Part shown: one piece after another, positions 25,356-33,548 of the stretch
How the letters are laid out: the number at the start of each line of letters is the position of its first letter
Numbering within the stretch: the stretch's first letter is position 1
Source of the DNA: SCTD01 sp963784675
Lineage (GTDB): Bacteria > Actinomycetota > Actinomycetes > Mycobacteriales > SCTD01
Assembly: GCA_963784675.1 (NCBI GenBank)
Contig: CAWASE010000016.1
Location: 62,001 to 126,000 of the forward strand
DNA: 64,000 bases
Reading direction: 5' to 3'
Position numbers and translations under genes: made by a program
The notes under the pieces: generated by a model
What the model was told of the DNA's origin: nothing
Databases searched by the model: none
What the model saw: only the letters and a program-made list of their open reading frames with translations

Positions 25356-25362
25356 CGAACAC

Positions 25363-26919
25363 ATGTTCCCCCTCGTTTCGACGCAGAGCGGCAGTGACCT
25401 GCTGCTGCTCGCCGTCGAGCGGCTGCAGGCCGAGGCGGCGTCCGCGCTCCCGCCGCAGGCGGCGCTGGAACGGCTGCGCGTCCTCATGACGGCGCGCGAG
25501 CGGCTGGCGGCGGTCGCACTCGAGGCGGTGCACGACGGCGACGTCCGCGAGCTGTACGCGCTCGACGGCGCCGGCTCCCTCCGCGGGTGGCTGCGGGCGC
25601 AACCCTCGGGCGACGACGGCCAGCTGTCGTTGGCCCGCCGGCTCGTGCTGCGGCCACTGGTCGCGCAGGCGCTCTCGTCGGGCGTGATCGGGGTGAAGGT
25701 CGCCGGCCAGCTGTGCACGGCGCTCGACAAGGTGCCGGCCGAGGTCGCCGACGAGCTCGTCGCGGCCATCCTGGTCGACGGTGTCGGGGGCATCCTGCAG
25801 GTTGCGCAGGGCGGTCGGCCGGACCGGTTGCTGACCGAGGCCGAGCTCGCGCAGCGGCAGGCGGACGCGGGCGAGCTGGCGCAGGCCGCCGACCGCGTCG
25901 AGCTGTCGCCGGTCGACCGGATCGAGCCGGGGCTGGTGCTGCTCGCCCGCCGGATGAGCCCGCAGCTGCTGGGCACCGCCCTGCGCCAGCTGGTCTCCGC
26001 GGTGCTGCCCGACGGCTCCGACGCCGAGCCGACCGATCCGTACTTCCTGGAGCTGCGCCCGCTGATGGACGGCGACTGGGACCTGCGCGGGTTGCTCGAC
26101 CCCGCCACCGGCGCGGCGCTCGTCGAAGAGCTGGCCCGGCGCCAGCAGGACACCGACGAACGTCAGGCGGCACGGGACGCGGTGCACCTGCGGCTGAAGC
26201 GCCTGTTCGGGCTGCCGGACCAGGCCGCTGATTTCGCGCAGGCATCGGGAGGTGCCGACGACGTCGAAGCCGGGCGCGCGGCAGACCTGGCGCTGTTCGA
26301 CGCCTGCCTCGCCGAGGTGCAGGACCCTGGCTATCCCTGCCGCACGGGTCGGTTCGTCTCCGTAGGGCGGCAGCGCCACGACGCGCTGGCGACGCTCCTG
26401 CAGGATGCCCGCGAGACCGACAGCGATGTGGCGACCGGAGCCACCAGCAGCGCCCCGTCGCCGGCCGCGCTCACCGTCACCTGCAGCCTCGCGTCCCTGC
26501 TCGGCGAGCCCGGGGCGGTCCCGGGGCTGCTGCACCGTCCGGGCCTGCCGCCCGTACCGCTGCCCGCAGCGACCCTGCAGCGGCTGGGGTGCGACAGCAT
26601 CCTGTCGGCGGTGCTCACCGACGCCGCCGGTCATCCCGTCGGCGCCGCTGGCAGTCATCGCAGCGCCACGCTGCGGGAACGACGCGCGCTCCGCACCCAG
26701 TGGGGTCCGACCTGCGCCGTGCAGGGCTGCAGCAACACCCGCACCGTGCCGCACCATGTCGTCCCGTGGTGGTTGGCCAAGCAGACCGTGCTCAAAGACC
26801 TCGCCCCGCTGTGCGAGCACTGCCATCACGACCTGCACGAAGGCAGACGCACCCTACGGCTGCGTGACGGCCGCTGGATCGACGAGCGAGGCTGGGCCAG
26901 GCAGGCGCTGAGCGCGTAA
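25363..26919 (+). CDS. DUF222 HNH endonuclease-domain protein (13E12-repeat type)
   Basis: 518 aa. The first 400 residues are DUF222-like (LERLRVLMTARERLAAVALE, ARRLVLRPLVAQALSSGVIG, AGQLCTALDKVP). The C-terminus is an HNH module: ERRALRTQWGPTCAVQGCSN, VPHHVVPWWLAKQTVLKDLA and PLCEHCHHDLHEG, with the H-H/N..H ligands and two Cys pairs for zinc. These are multi-copy in actinobacteria and often mobile; no DNA target is known. A strong consensus promoter drives it. Confidence 0.85.
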   Translation: MFPLVSTQSGSDLLLLAVERLQAEAASALPPQAALERLRVLMTARERLAAVALEAVHDGDVRELYALDGAGSLRGWLRAQPSGDDGQLSLARRLVLRPLVAQALSSGVIGVKVAGQLCTALDKVPAEVADELVAAILVDGVGGILQVAQGGRPDRLLTEAELAQRQADAGELAQAADRVELSPVDRIEPGLVLLARRMSPQLLGTALRQLVSAVLPDGSDAEPTDPYFLELRPLMDGDWDLRGLLDPATGAALVEELARRQQDTDERQAARDAVHLRLKRLFGLPDQAADFAQASGGADDVEAGRAADLALFDACLAEVQDPGYPCRTGRFVSVGRQRHDALATLLQDARETDSDVATGATSSAPSPAALTVTCSLASLLGEPGAVPGLLHRPGLPPVPLPAATLQRLGCDSILSAVLTDAAGHPVGAAGSHRSATLRERRALRTQWGPTCAVQGCSNTRTVPHHVVPWWLAKQTVLKDLAPLCEHCHHDLHEGRRTLRLRDGRWIDERGWARQALSA

Positions 26920-27050
26920 CCGGGACGAGCGGCGACGGGCGCCTGGCTTTACACATGAGGGTGATGGCGCTCAGCGGTACTGCTAGCGCCCGTGACGTCG
27001 GCGGGTAGCAGTCGAAAGGAGTGCCGCCCGCAACAGGACGGCAGGCCGCA

Positions 27051-27569
27051 CTACTCCAGGGTGTCGGGAGTCGTCGCGGCGAGTGTCCGCTGCCAGAACC
27101 TCTCTGTCTTCGCATCGAAGGCGACCAGAACACAGTGCTGGACGGCGGTGTTCGCAGCGCGGAGCGCCGCGACGCTCACCTGTGCCGCCTCGTGAGCTGG
27201 GTAGCCGAAGGCGCCCGTGGACAGTGAGGGGAAGGCCAGCGACGCGGCGCTGACGCTGTCGGCGAGCGCCAGGCTGGCGGTGTACGCGCTGGCCAGCAGG
27301 CGTGCGGCGGGTTCATCCACGCCATACCGCGGGCCGACGGCATGCACGACGTGGCGCACCGGCGCGGGCAGGTCGAAGCAGGGCGTGAGGACGGCGCCCC
27401 CGACCGGGCATGGAGCCAGCGGACGCAGCGAGGTGAGCAGCTGTGGCCCAGCAGCGCGATGCACCGCCCCGTCGACGCCGCCGCCGCCGACGAGAGCGCT
27501 GTTCGCCGCAGTCACGATGACCTCCACGGCAATCTTCGTGATGTCCCCGCGCACGACCTCGATCAGCAT
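27051..27569 (-). CDS. Macro-domain ADP-ribose hydrolase
   Basis: 172 aa. EVVRGDITKIAVEVIVTAAN holds the ADP-ribose Asp (GDIT) and the VxAAN motif, followed by LVGGGGVDGAVHRAAG and ALAFPSLSTGAFGYP. These match MacroD-type O-acetyl-ADP-ribose deacetylases. The usual V-N-A-A-N is V-T-A-A-N; the second Asn and the GGGGVDGAIH-type loop are kept. It probably removes ADP-ribose from proteins or acetyl from ADP-ribose. Solitary gene, no ART partner adjacent. Confidence 0.85.
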   Translation of the reverse strand: MLIEVVRGDITKIAVEVIVTAANSALVGGGGVDGAVHRAAGPQLLTSLRPLAPCPVGGAVLTPCFDLPAPVRHVVHAVGPRYGVDEPAARLLASAYTASLALADSVSAASLAFPSLSTGAFGYPAHEAAQVSVAALRAANTAVQHCVLVAFDAKTERFWQRTLAATTPDTLE

Positions 27570-27736
27570 GCGCTCGATTGTCGGGCCCCGACCACGCAGA
27601 AGCCAACGATGCCGTTCCCGGTTGGGTGGCCGCCCGCGCAGAAGTACCCGTGACGCCGTCGCTGGCGGGGACGCGGCAGGTGCTCTCTCGCGCGCCAGGG
27701 GGGTAACGGCCGTGCAACCACCCCGCTGGAGGACTG

Positions 27737-28090
27737 ATGGGGCCCTTCCACCGGGCGACCCTCGACAAGCGTCGCCCGGTCCTGGTCCTCACCAGAGAGG
27801 TGATGGTCGGTCGGATGTCGACCGTCACGGTCGTGCCGGTGACGGGTACGGTGCACGGCATCGCCACCGAGCTTCTCGTCGGGCTTCGCAACGGGCTGGC
27901 TCCAGAGTCCGCGGTGCAGTGTGACCAGATCACCAGCATCCCGATCGGGCAGCTGCACGAACCCGGTGGCGGCTTGTGCTGTCACGGTGCACCCGATACG
28001 TGGACGTCTGGTCGATCGGCTCCGACCTCGGGCGTCAGCCCGACGTCTGGCCGTGCTCGCTGCAGCGGGCCGTCCAGCCGGTGGGGGTGA
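27737..28090 (+). CDS. MazF-like toxin, probably truncated, no antitoxin seen
   Basis: The first 80 residues are a PemK/MazF RNase fold: HRATLDKRRPVLVLTREV, STVTVVPVTGTVHGIATEL, VGLRNGLAPESAVQCDQITS and IPIGQLHEP. After that, the family's closing acidic helix (usually LLxxQExAL...AFDL) is absent and is replaced by a Ser/Gly/Arg tail that runs 56 bp into the convergent GNAT gene. No MazE-like or ribbon-helix-helix reading frame is visible upstream between 27570 and 27736. It may be a decayed toxin, or a frameshift just after about 27965 may hide the end. Confidence 0.55.
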   Translation: MGPFHRATLDKRRPVLVLTREVMVGRMSTVTVVPVTGTVHGIATELLVGLRNGLAPESAVQCDQITSIPIGQLHEPGGGLCCHGAPDTWTSGRSAPTSGVSPTSGRARCSGPSSRWG

Positions 28091-28697
28091 TCTGGACGAT
28101 CATGCGACGGCGGCAGTGCGCGCAGTAGCGCGGCGGGTCGAGGTCGGCAGCGCGCCGGCACGCGGCGTGGCCCTCGACGGTGAGCGCCGTCCCGCACTGG
28201 CCGCACCAGGCGGCGAGCGGCAACGCGTAGGTGCGCAGCAAGAGGTCGGGGATCGGCGACCAGTCGAGCGACGGCGTGCGCAGGAAACCGAGCCGCTCGT
28301 ACAGCCGGTGGGCGGCGCGCATGTTCTCCTGCGACGACAGCCGGACCATCGTGCAGCCGTCGGCGCGCGCTCGGGCCACGCAGGCCTGGACCAAGGCGGC
28401 GCCCACCCCCCTTCCACGCGCCGGCGCCGCCGTGACGAGCATCCGCACGACGGCCTCCCCAGGCACGGAGTGCTCGGCCCACGGACCACCGCGCGACGCG
28501 AGGGTCACCGCGCCCAGCAGGTCCTCGTCGTCGACGCACACGAGCAGGAGGGCCTCCCGGGCCCGGTCAGGGACGGCGCGCAGCTGGGGTTCGTAGGACT
28601 CCGAGCTGTAGCCCTCGCCCAGGTACACGCCAGCGGTCAGGTCGGCCACGGCCGCGTACTCGTCGGGCAGGACCGGCCGCACGGTGATAGGCACCAC
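28035..28697 (-). CDS. GNAT acetyltransferase with C-terminal zinc ribbon (BsaP-like)
   Basis: 220 aa from GTG 28697. Residues 1 to about 160 are a GNAT: VRMLVTAAPARGRGVGAALV (acetyl-CoA loop) and SSQENMRAAHRLYERLGF. The final 58 residues form a separate Cys-rich module: CGQCG, GHAACRRA, PPRYCAHCRRRMIVQITPTG and WTARCSEHG. That pattern, especially PPRYC-x2-CRRRM-x-VQ-x-TP-x-GW-x-x-C-x-x-HG, resembles the small biotin-synthase auxiliary protein (BsaP) as I recall it. No bioB is nearby. Substrate unknown. The start lies 2 bp from the divergent YihY-like start. Confidence 0.75.
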   Translation of the reverse strand: MVPITVRPVLPDEYAAVADLTAGVYLGEGYSSESYEPQLRAVPDRAREALLLVCVDDEDLLGAVTLASRGGPWAEHSVPGEAVVRMLVTAAPARGRGVGAALVQACVARARADGCTMVRLSSQENMRAAHRLYERLGFLRTPSLDWSPIPDLLLRTYALPLAAWCGQCGTALTVEGHAACRRAADLDPPRYCAHCRRRMIVQITPTGWTARCSEHGQTSG

Positions 28698-28699
28698 GG

Positions 28700-29590
28700 G
28701 TGTCTACCGCACGCACTTCTCGTCGCCGGCGGCCGCGCGAGGCGCCAACCGGACTGACGGGGTTGCTGCGGGACGTCCTGGACAGCAGCCGCGGCCACGA
28801 CCTCGCGCTGTACGCCGCGGGCGTGACGTTCTACGCCACCATCGGTCTGGTGCCGCTGCTGCTGCTGGCGCTGTTCCTGGCTGGTCAGGTCGCCGGTGAG
28901 AGCACGGTCCGGTCGCTCGGCGACGGGCTCGCCGGGCTGCTGCCCGCTGAGCTCGGCGCCGCCCAGGCGGGACGGTTCCTGGCGCGCGCCGGCACCTCGA
29001 TGAGCGTCACGGCGGCGGTGGCCGCAGTGGTGCCGGGCAGCCTCTACGGCGAGGGTCTTGCCCGTGCCTTCGACCGGCTGTCGGCCGGCGGCGGTCGTCG
29101 TCGCTCGCTGCGCGGCCGGGTCGGGTCGTTGGTGGTCGTCGCAATGAGCCCGGTGCTGCTGCTGGCCGGGCTGGCGACCACCCGGGGTCTCGCGGGCAGG
29201 CTCGGTGACAGCACCGGCGCGCACCTGCTCGGCGTGTACGTGGCGTTCCTGCTCGGTTGGGGGGCGTCGACGGTGCTGCTGGTCTACGCCTACCGCGGGC
29301 TGTCCCCGGAGCATCCCGGCACCCGGGCGCTGCTGTGGGGCGCTGCGGGCACCGGCTCGTTCCTGTCCGGCACGGCGCTGGGATTCGTCCTGTTCCTGTC
29401 GCTCGGGCTGGACCTGGGCGGTGCGTACGGAGGGGTCTCCGAGCTGGCGACGGCCGCGGCGGCGGTCGGCTGGCTGTTCGTCCTGCACGTCATGGTGCTG
29501 ATCGGCTACGTGACGACGCTGTGCCTGGACGCGCGGGACGGACATCCGCGCGGCGCCTGCCGGGTCGACCGCAGGGTGGCGGTGGGTTGA
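28700..29590 (+). CDS. YihY/BrkB-type membrane protein
   Basis: 296 aa from GTG 28700. It has a basic N-terminus, DVLDSSRGHDLALYAAGVTFYATIGLVPL, then about six hydrophobic helices with VPGSLYGEGLARAFDRLS, LVVVAMSPVLLLAGLATTRG and GASTVLLVYAYRGLSPEHPG. The ALAYYAxFSLxPL-type first helix and the fold order mark the YihY/RbnBN family of unknown transport or envelope role. A TTG at 28762 is a possible later start that would lengthen the spacing to the divergent gene. Confidence 0.75.
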   Translation: MSTARTSRRRRPREAPTGLTGLLRDVLDSSRGHDLALYAAGVTFYATIGLVPLLLLALFLAGQVAGESTVRSLGDGLAGLLPAELGAAQAGRFLARAGTSMSVTAAVAAVVPGSLYGEGLARAFDRLSAGGGRRRSLRGRVGSLVVVAMSPVLLLAGLATTRGLAGRLGDSTGAHLLGVYVAFLLGWGASTVLLVYAYRGLSPEHPGTRALLWGAAGTGSFLSGTALGFVLFLSLGLDLGGAYGGVSELATAAAAVGWLFVLHVMVLIGYVTTLCLDARDGHPRGACRVDRRVAVG

Positions 29591-29619
29591 CCGGTCGTGC
29601 CGCGGTCGAACCGGCTTGC

Positions 29620-30333
29620 TCAGAGCAGGGCGCGCACCAGCACGACGAGCGCGCCGGCGGCCGCCAGCGCCAGCGTGGTGCGCCGCGCGGCGTCGTCGGT
29701 GACCCGGCGCGACAGCGGCCCGCCGGCCGCGACGCCGACCCCCATCGCGGCGAGGCAGGCCAGCAGCAGCGCCGCCCCCACCCGAGGCAGACCCAGCGAG
29801 GGCAGGGCGACGACGTTCAGCCCCAGGAAGTACAGCTGCAGGCTGGCGCGGGCCGTCCGGGGGTGCCAGTCCGCGTTGGCGGCGAACACCGCCACGACCG
29901 GCCCGGACACCCCCGCGACCACGTTGGTCCCGGCCGCGACGATCCCCGCCGCGACGGCACCGACGCGTCCGGTCGCCGCCGCCCAGCGCACGCCGAGGGC
30001 AAGCGTCGCCACCAGCACCAGGACGACCGCCCCGGCGACGACCTCGGCTGGCCGCTCCGGGAGCGTGCGGGCCAGCAGCGCCAGCGGCGGCGTGGCCAGG
30101 GCAGAGGGCACCAGCAGCCACAGCACGGAGCGCGGCTCGGCGTCGGCACGCAGCCGCACCAGCAGCAGCAGGTTCAGCACCAGCGACAGCAGCACCGACA
30201 GCCGCACGCCGTCGGCCGGGCCGAGCGCACCCACCAGCAGCGGGCCGCAGACCAGCGCGAAGCCGATCCCGCTGACGGACTGCGCCAGGGTGCCGGCCAG
30301 GACCGCGGCGACGGCCAGGGCCGCGGTCAGCAC
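29620..30333 (-). CDS. TauE/SafE-family exporter
   Basis: 237 aa with seven to eight hydrophobic segments. VLAGTLAQSVSGIGFALVCG (first conserved G-x-x-x-x-x-G motif of the family), VRLSVLLSLVLNLLLLVRL and AAGTNVVAGVSGPVVAVFAA (second half-repeat). The family exports sulfite, sulfoacetate or other organic sulfur anions. It follows the tag gene by 7 bp on the same strand. Confidence 0.8.
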   Translation of the reverse strand: MLTAALAVAAVLAGTLAQSVSGIGFALVCGPLLVGALGPADGVRLSVLLSLVLNLLLLVRLRADAEPRSVLWLLVPSALATPPLALLARTLPERPAEVVAGAVVLVLVATLALGVRWAAATGRVGAVAAGIVAAGTNVVAGVSGPVVAVFAANADWHPRTARASLQLYFLGLNVVALPSLGLPRVGAALLLACLAAMGVGVAAGGPLSRRVTDDAARRTTLALAAAGALVVLVRALL

Positions 30334-30340
30334 GTGCGCG

Positions 30341-30976
30341 TCAGCACGGCGCCGGTCGGCCCCGTCGGCGCTCGTCCTCGACCTCGGCCCGTACCGGGCA
30401 GCCGACGAGGTGGTCGTTGACCAGCCCGCAGGCCTGCAGCAGCGAGTAGACGGTCGTCGGCCCGACGAAGGTGAAGCCGGCCCGCTTCAGCGTCTTCGCC
30501 AGGGCCGCGCTGACGCTGGTGCTCGCCGGGACGTCCGACCATGCCCGGTAGACGGGGGAGGGGTGCTCGGCGTGCGCCCAGAGCAGCTCCGGCAGACCTC
30601 CGGCGGGGCGCAGCGCGAGCGTGGCCCGGGCGTTGGTGACGCAGGCGGTGAGCTTGGCCCGCGAGCGGATCAGCCGGGCGTCGGTGAGCAGCGGTTCGAC
30701 GTCCAGCCGGGCGACGACCTCGGGGTCGAAATCGTGGAAGGCCTCGCGCAGCGCCGTGCGCTTGCGCAGCACCGTGATCCACGCCAGCCCGGCCTGGAAC
30801 CCCTCCAGGCAGACCTTCTCGTACAGGGCCTGCTCGCTGCGGCGGGGGCGACCCCACTCGGTGTCGTGATAGCTCTCGTACAGCGGATCGCCGTCGCCGA
30901 AGCACCTCACCGCAACGGCGCGGTCACGGGTGGCGAGGACACGCGGGGAGTCTGCCAGGCCGCCGCCGACTGTCAC
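30341..30976 (-). CDS. tag: DNA-3-methyladenine glycosylase I
   Basis: About 211 aa, perhaps shorter, since the family usually begins at the R-C-x-W/F stretch (here VRCFGDGDPLYESYHDTEWG). EKVCLEGFQAGLAWITVLRK, FVGPTTVYSLLQACGLVNDH and VGCPV. The zinc site is Cys near the start, His of YHDTEWG, and His-x3-Cys at the end (NDHLVGC). It removes 3-methyladenine from alkylated DNA. Followed by TauE-type exporter. Confidence 0.9.
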   Translation of the reverse strand: MTVGGGLADSPRVLATRDRAVAVRCFGDGDPLYESYHDTEWGRPRRSEQALYEKVCLEGFQAGLAWITVLRKRTALREAFHDFDPEVVARLDVEPLLTDARLIRSRAKLTACVTNARATLALRPAGGLPELLWAHAEHPSPVYRAWSDVPASTSVSAALAKTLKRAGFTFVGPTTVYSLLQACGLVNDHLVGCPVRAEVEDERRRGRPAPC

Positions 30977-31057
30977 ACACTCGTCGCGCCACGGTCACCC
31001 GCAGGACGCCGGCGGGGCGCAGAGTCGTGGCAACCCAGAGATGCCGAGGAGGCCGTC

Positions 31058-31387
31058 GTGCAGGTGGTGAACCGCTGGACCGACGAGGTCGCGTTCCAGG
31101 ACGAGGACCCGCGGCGCCGCCGCTCGGCCGAGCTCGACCTCGGCGCGACCTGGCGCTGGGGCGGCTCCAACGACGCCTGGCGGCTGGGCTGGGTCCGCGA
31201 GACCGGCGAGCTCTATCTGTGCCGCGCCGACGGCTACGACGGCTCCTGCTCCGACGTCTCGGTCCTGGCGGTGCTGGCCCGCGAGAGCGACGTCGACGCT
31301 CTGCTCGCCGGCTGGCAGGACCACCGGACCGATCCCGACGGGCTCAGCTGGGTCTGCGGCGTGCTGGACCACCGGGCCGTCGCCTGA
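31058..31387 (+). CDS. Conserved-looking small protein of unknown function
   Basis: 109 aa. GTG 31058 sits 6 bp behind an AGGAGG box (31046-31051). WTDEVAFQDEDPRRRRSAEL, TWRWGGSNDAWRLGWVRETG and SVLAVLARESDVDALLAGWQ. Acidic, Trp-rich, soluble; no family recognised. Alternative GTGs at 31064 and 31067 are less well spaced. It precedes the sensor kinase but is separated by a promoter. Confidence 0.65.
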   Translation: MQVVNRWTDEVAFQDEDPRRRRSAELDLGATWRWGGSNDAWRLGWVRETGELYLCRADGYDGSCSDVSVLAVLARESDVDALLAGWQDHRTDPDGLSWVCGVLDHRAVA

Positions 31388-31418
31388 ACGGCTGAGCCCG
31401 ACCCCGGGGTCGCCTCCC

Positions 31419-31424
31419 TACGCT
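31419..31424 (+). promoter_or_regulatory. -10 box of histidine kinase gene (leaderless type)
   Basis: TACGCT six bases before GTG 31431. Confidence 0.55.
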
Positions 31425-31430
31425 GGTGGC

Positions 31431-32924
31431 GTGTCCACCCTCGGCGACCTCGTGCGGGCCCGCAGCGGGCTCGACGAGGCCGACGTCTCGTGGCTGCACC
31501 GCCTGGTCGGGGAGTGGCAGTTCGTCTCCGACCTGTCCTTCGCCGACCTGCTGCTGCACGTCCGGACGCGTGAGGGCAGCTGGCTGGCGGTGGCGCACAT
31601 GCGACCCACGACCGGCCCGACCGCCTACCCCTTGGACGTCGTCGGCGCCGAGCTCACCCCCCGGGCCGGCGATCTGACGTCGGACCGCTTCGTCCGGGCC
31701 GAGCGGACCGGACGGATCGTCGCCGAGCCCGAGCCGGTCTGGCGGTCCGGCACCCCGGTACGCGAGGAGGTGGTCCCGGTCCGGCGCGACGGACAGGTGA
31801 TCGCCCTGCTCACCCGCGAGACGAACCTGCACGCCGCCCGGATGCCCAGCGCCTTGGAGCTCACCTACCTGACGACGGCCGGCGAGCTGCTGCAGATGGT
31901 CAGCGAGGGACGCTTCCCGTTCCCCGGGCCGGTGCCCGACCCCGAGAACGCCCCTCGCGTCGGCGACGGGCTGGTGCGCCTGGACCGCACCGGTCACGCG
32001 GTCTATGCCAGCCCCAACGCGCTGTCGGCCTTCCGGCGGCTCGGTGTCACCGGCGACCTGCTCGGCGCGCACCTCGGGCACACCATCGCCCGGCTGAGCG
32101 CAGGCCCTGGACGGCTGGACGAGCCGCGTGGCTCGGCCGCGCTGGCCGCCGTGCTGCGCTTCGGCGAGCCGCGCGAGTCCGAGGCCGAGGCGCAGGGGGC
32201 GACCGTCCTGCTGCGCGCCCTGCCGCTGCACCCTGGCGGCGAGCCGCGCGGGGCGCTGGTGCTGGTGCGCGACGTCACCGAGCTGCGCTCGCGCGACCGG
32301 CAGATCATGGGCAAGGACGCGACGATCCGCGAGATCCACCACCGGGTGAAGAACAACCTGCAGACCGTCGCGGCGCTGCTGCGGCTGCAGGCCCGTCGCA
32401 TGCAGGTGCCGGAGGCGCGCGCGGCGCTGGAGGAGTCGGTGCGCCGCGTCGGCTCGATCGCGATGGTGCACGAGACGCTGTCACAGGCGCTGGACGGAGC
32501 CGTCCCGTTCGACGAGATCGCCGACCGCGTGCTGGCGATGTGCGCCGAGGTGGCCGTGGCGGAGTCGGCCGTCGTGGTGCGACGTCGGGGCTCGTTCGGC
32601 GAGCTCTCTGCCGAGGTCGCGACAGCGCTGGCCATGGTGCTCACGGAGCTGGTCCAGAACGCTGTCGAGCACGCCTACCCGCACCCGCAGGCCGGCCTGA
32701 TCGAGCTGCGCGTGGACCGCGACGAGCGAGGCCTGCGGCTGGAGGTGGCCGACACCGGACGCGGCCTGCCGGTCGACTTCGACCTGGCCGCCAGCCCGCG
32801 GCTCGGGCTGCGCATCGTGCGGACGCTGGTCGACGGCGAGCTGCGCGGCACCCTGCGCATCGCGCCGGGCGAGGGCGGCCTGGGCACCAGCGCGGTGCTC
32901 GAGGTGCCGCTCAGCTCCCGCTGA
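31431..32924 (+). CDS. pdtaS: PdtaS-type sensor histidine kinase
   Basis: 497 aa. N-terminal GAF-like domain (LVRARSGLDEADVSWLHRLV, WLAVAHMRPTTGPTAYP), a PAS-like middle (VRLDRTGHAVYASPNALSAF), the HisKA_2 phosphoacceptor REIHHRVKNNLQTVAALLRL and a HATPase domain (VLTELVQNAVEHAY, DTGRGLPVDF, LGLRIVRTLV). This is the architecture of PdtaS (Rv3220c), which phosphorylates the RNA-binding antiterminator PdtaR. WhiB1 lies alongside, as in mycobacteria. PdtaR is not in the window. The stop overlaps by 14 bp the convergent small membrane protein. Confidence 0.85.
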   Translation: MSTLGDLVRARSGLDEADVSWLHRLVGEWQFVSDLSFADLLLHVRTREGSWLAVAHMRPTTGPTAYPLDVVGAELTPRAGDLTSDRFVRAERTGRIVAEPEPVWRSGTPVREEVVPVRRDGQVIALLTRETNLHAARMPSALELTYLTTAGELLQMVSEGRFPFPGPVPDPENAPRVGDGLVRLDRTGHAVYASPNALSAFRRLGVTGDLLGAHLGHTIARLSAGPGRLDEPRGSAALAAVLRFGEPRESEAEAQGATVLLRALPLHPGGEPRGALVLVRDVTELRSRDRQIMGKDATIREIHHRVKNNLQTVAALLRLQARRMQVPEARAALEESVRRVGSIAMVHETLSQALDGAVPFDEIADRVLAMCAEVAVAESAVVVRRRGSFGELSAEVATALAMVLTELVQNAVEHAYPHPQAGLIELRVDRDERGLRLEVADTGRGLPVDFDLAASPRLGLRIVRTLVDGELRGTLRIAPGEGGLGTSAVLEVPLSSR

Positions 32925-33123
32925 GCAGCCCGGTCGCCTGCACCAGCGCGCCGATCCCGGGGTCTTGCGCCGTGGCTCCGGTGAGCACCTGGAAGACCTG
33001 CACGCAGACGTAGACCAGCAGCGCCAGCAGCACCAGCGCGACGAGCCGGAAGCGCCAGACGCCGATCCAGGCCGGAGTCGGCTCGCGCGGGACCAACGGT
33101 GGCCGCACGTAGCGCTCAGCCAT
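32911..33123 (-). CDS. Small single-pass membrane protein
   Basis: 70 aa from ATG 33123. Charged N-terminus (MAERYVRPPLVPREPTPAWI), one hydrophobic helix (FRLVALVLLALLVYVCVQVF) and a short tail. No known family. It lies 23 bp after the whiB1 stop on the same strand and may be co-transcribed. Confidence 0.65.
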   Translation of the reverse strand: MAERYVRPPLVPREPTPAWIGVWRFRLVALVLLALLVYVCVQVFQVLTGATAQDPGIGALVQATGLLSGS

Positions 33124-33146
33124 GCGGGGGACGCAGCACGGCAGGC

Positions 33147-33392
33147 TCAGGCGGTCGCGGACGCACGGGCGCGACGCGCCAGCAGCCGACGGTCGTCCTC
33201 GCTGGTGCCGCCCCACACGCCGGCGTCCTGACCGGTCTCCAGCGCCCAGGTCAGACACGGCTCGACGACGGGACAGCGCCCGCAGACGACCTTCGCGGCC
33301 TCGACCTGGGCCGCACCCGGACCGGTGGTGCCGATCGGGAAGAAGAGCTCCGGATCCTCGTCCAGGCAGAGCGCGCGGTGGCGCCAGTCCAT
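33147..33392 (-). CDS. whiB1: WhiB1-type iron-sulfur regulator
   Basis: 81 aa. MDWRHRALCLDEDPELFFP, VCGRCPVVEPCLTWALE and the GVWGG turn (DAGVWGGTSEDDRR). The four Cys (one, then C-x2-C-x5-C) hold a [4Fe-4S] cluster that reacts with NO in WhiB1. The sequence is closest to the essential WhiB1 subclass, which binds SigA region 4. The basic tail (LARRARASA) matches its DNA-contact segment. Its proximity to pdtaS is as in Mycobacterium. Confidence 0.9.
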   Translation of the reverse strand: MDWRHRALCLDEDPELFFPIGTTGPGAAQVEAAKVVCGRCPVVEPCLTWALETGQDAGVWGGTSEDDRRLLARRARASATA

Positions 33393-33548
33393 GCGTCCAA
33401 CTCCTCGTGTCCACGGTGCTGCGTCGCGCGGTCGTGCGCGGCCTAGCGTTGCACCGGCGACGCGCGCGTGGCAAGCGTCTGAGCTGCACGGACGGTGACG
33501 GTCGTGTCTGCTTGGTCACGTCGACGCAGGGTTTGGACCGCAGACGGC

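Noticed and set aside
26920..27050. Possible small gene between HNH protein and macro domain
   Set aside because: Only an 11-codon frame starts here; nothing supports coding.
27570..27736. Search for an antitoxin before the MazF-like gene
   Set aside because: All frames are broken or lack ribbon-helix-helix or AbrB features.
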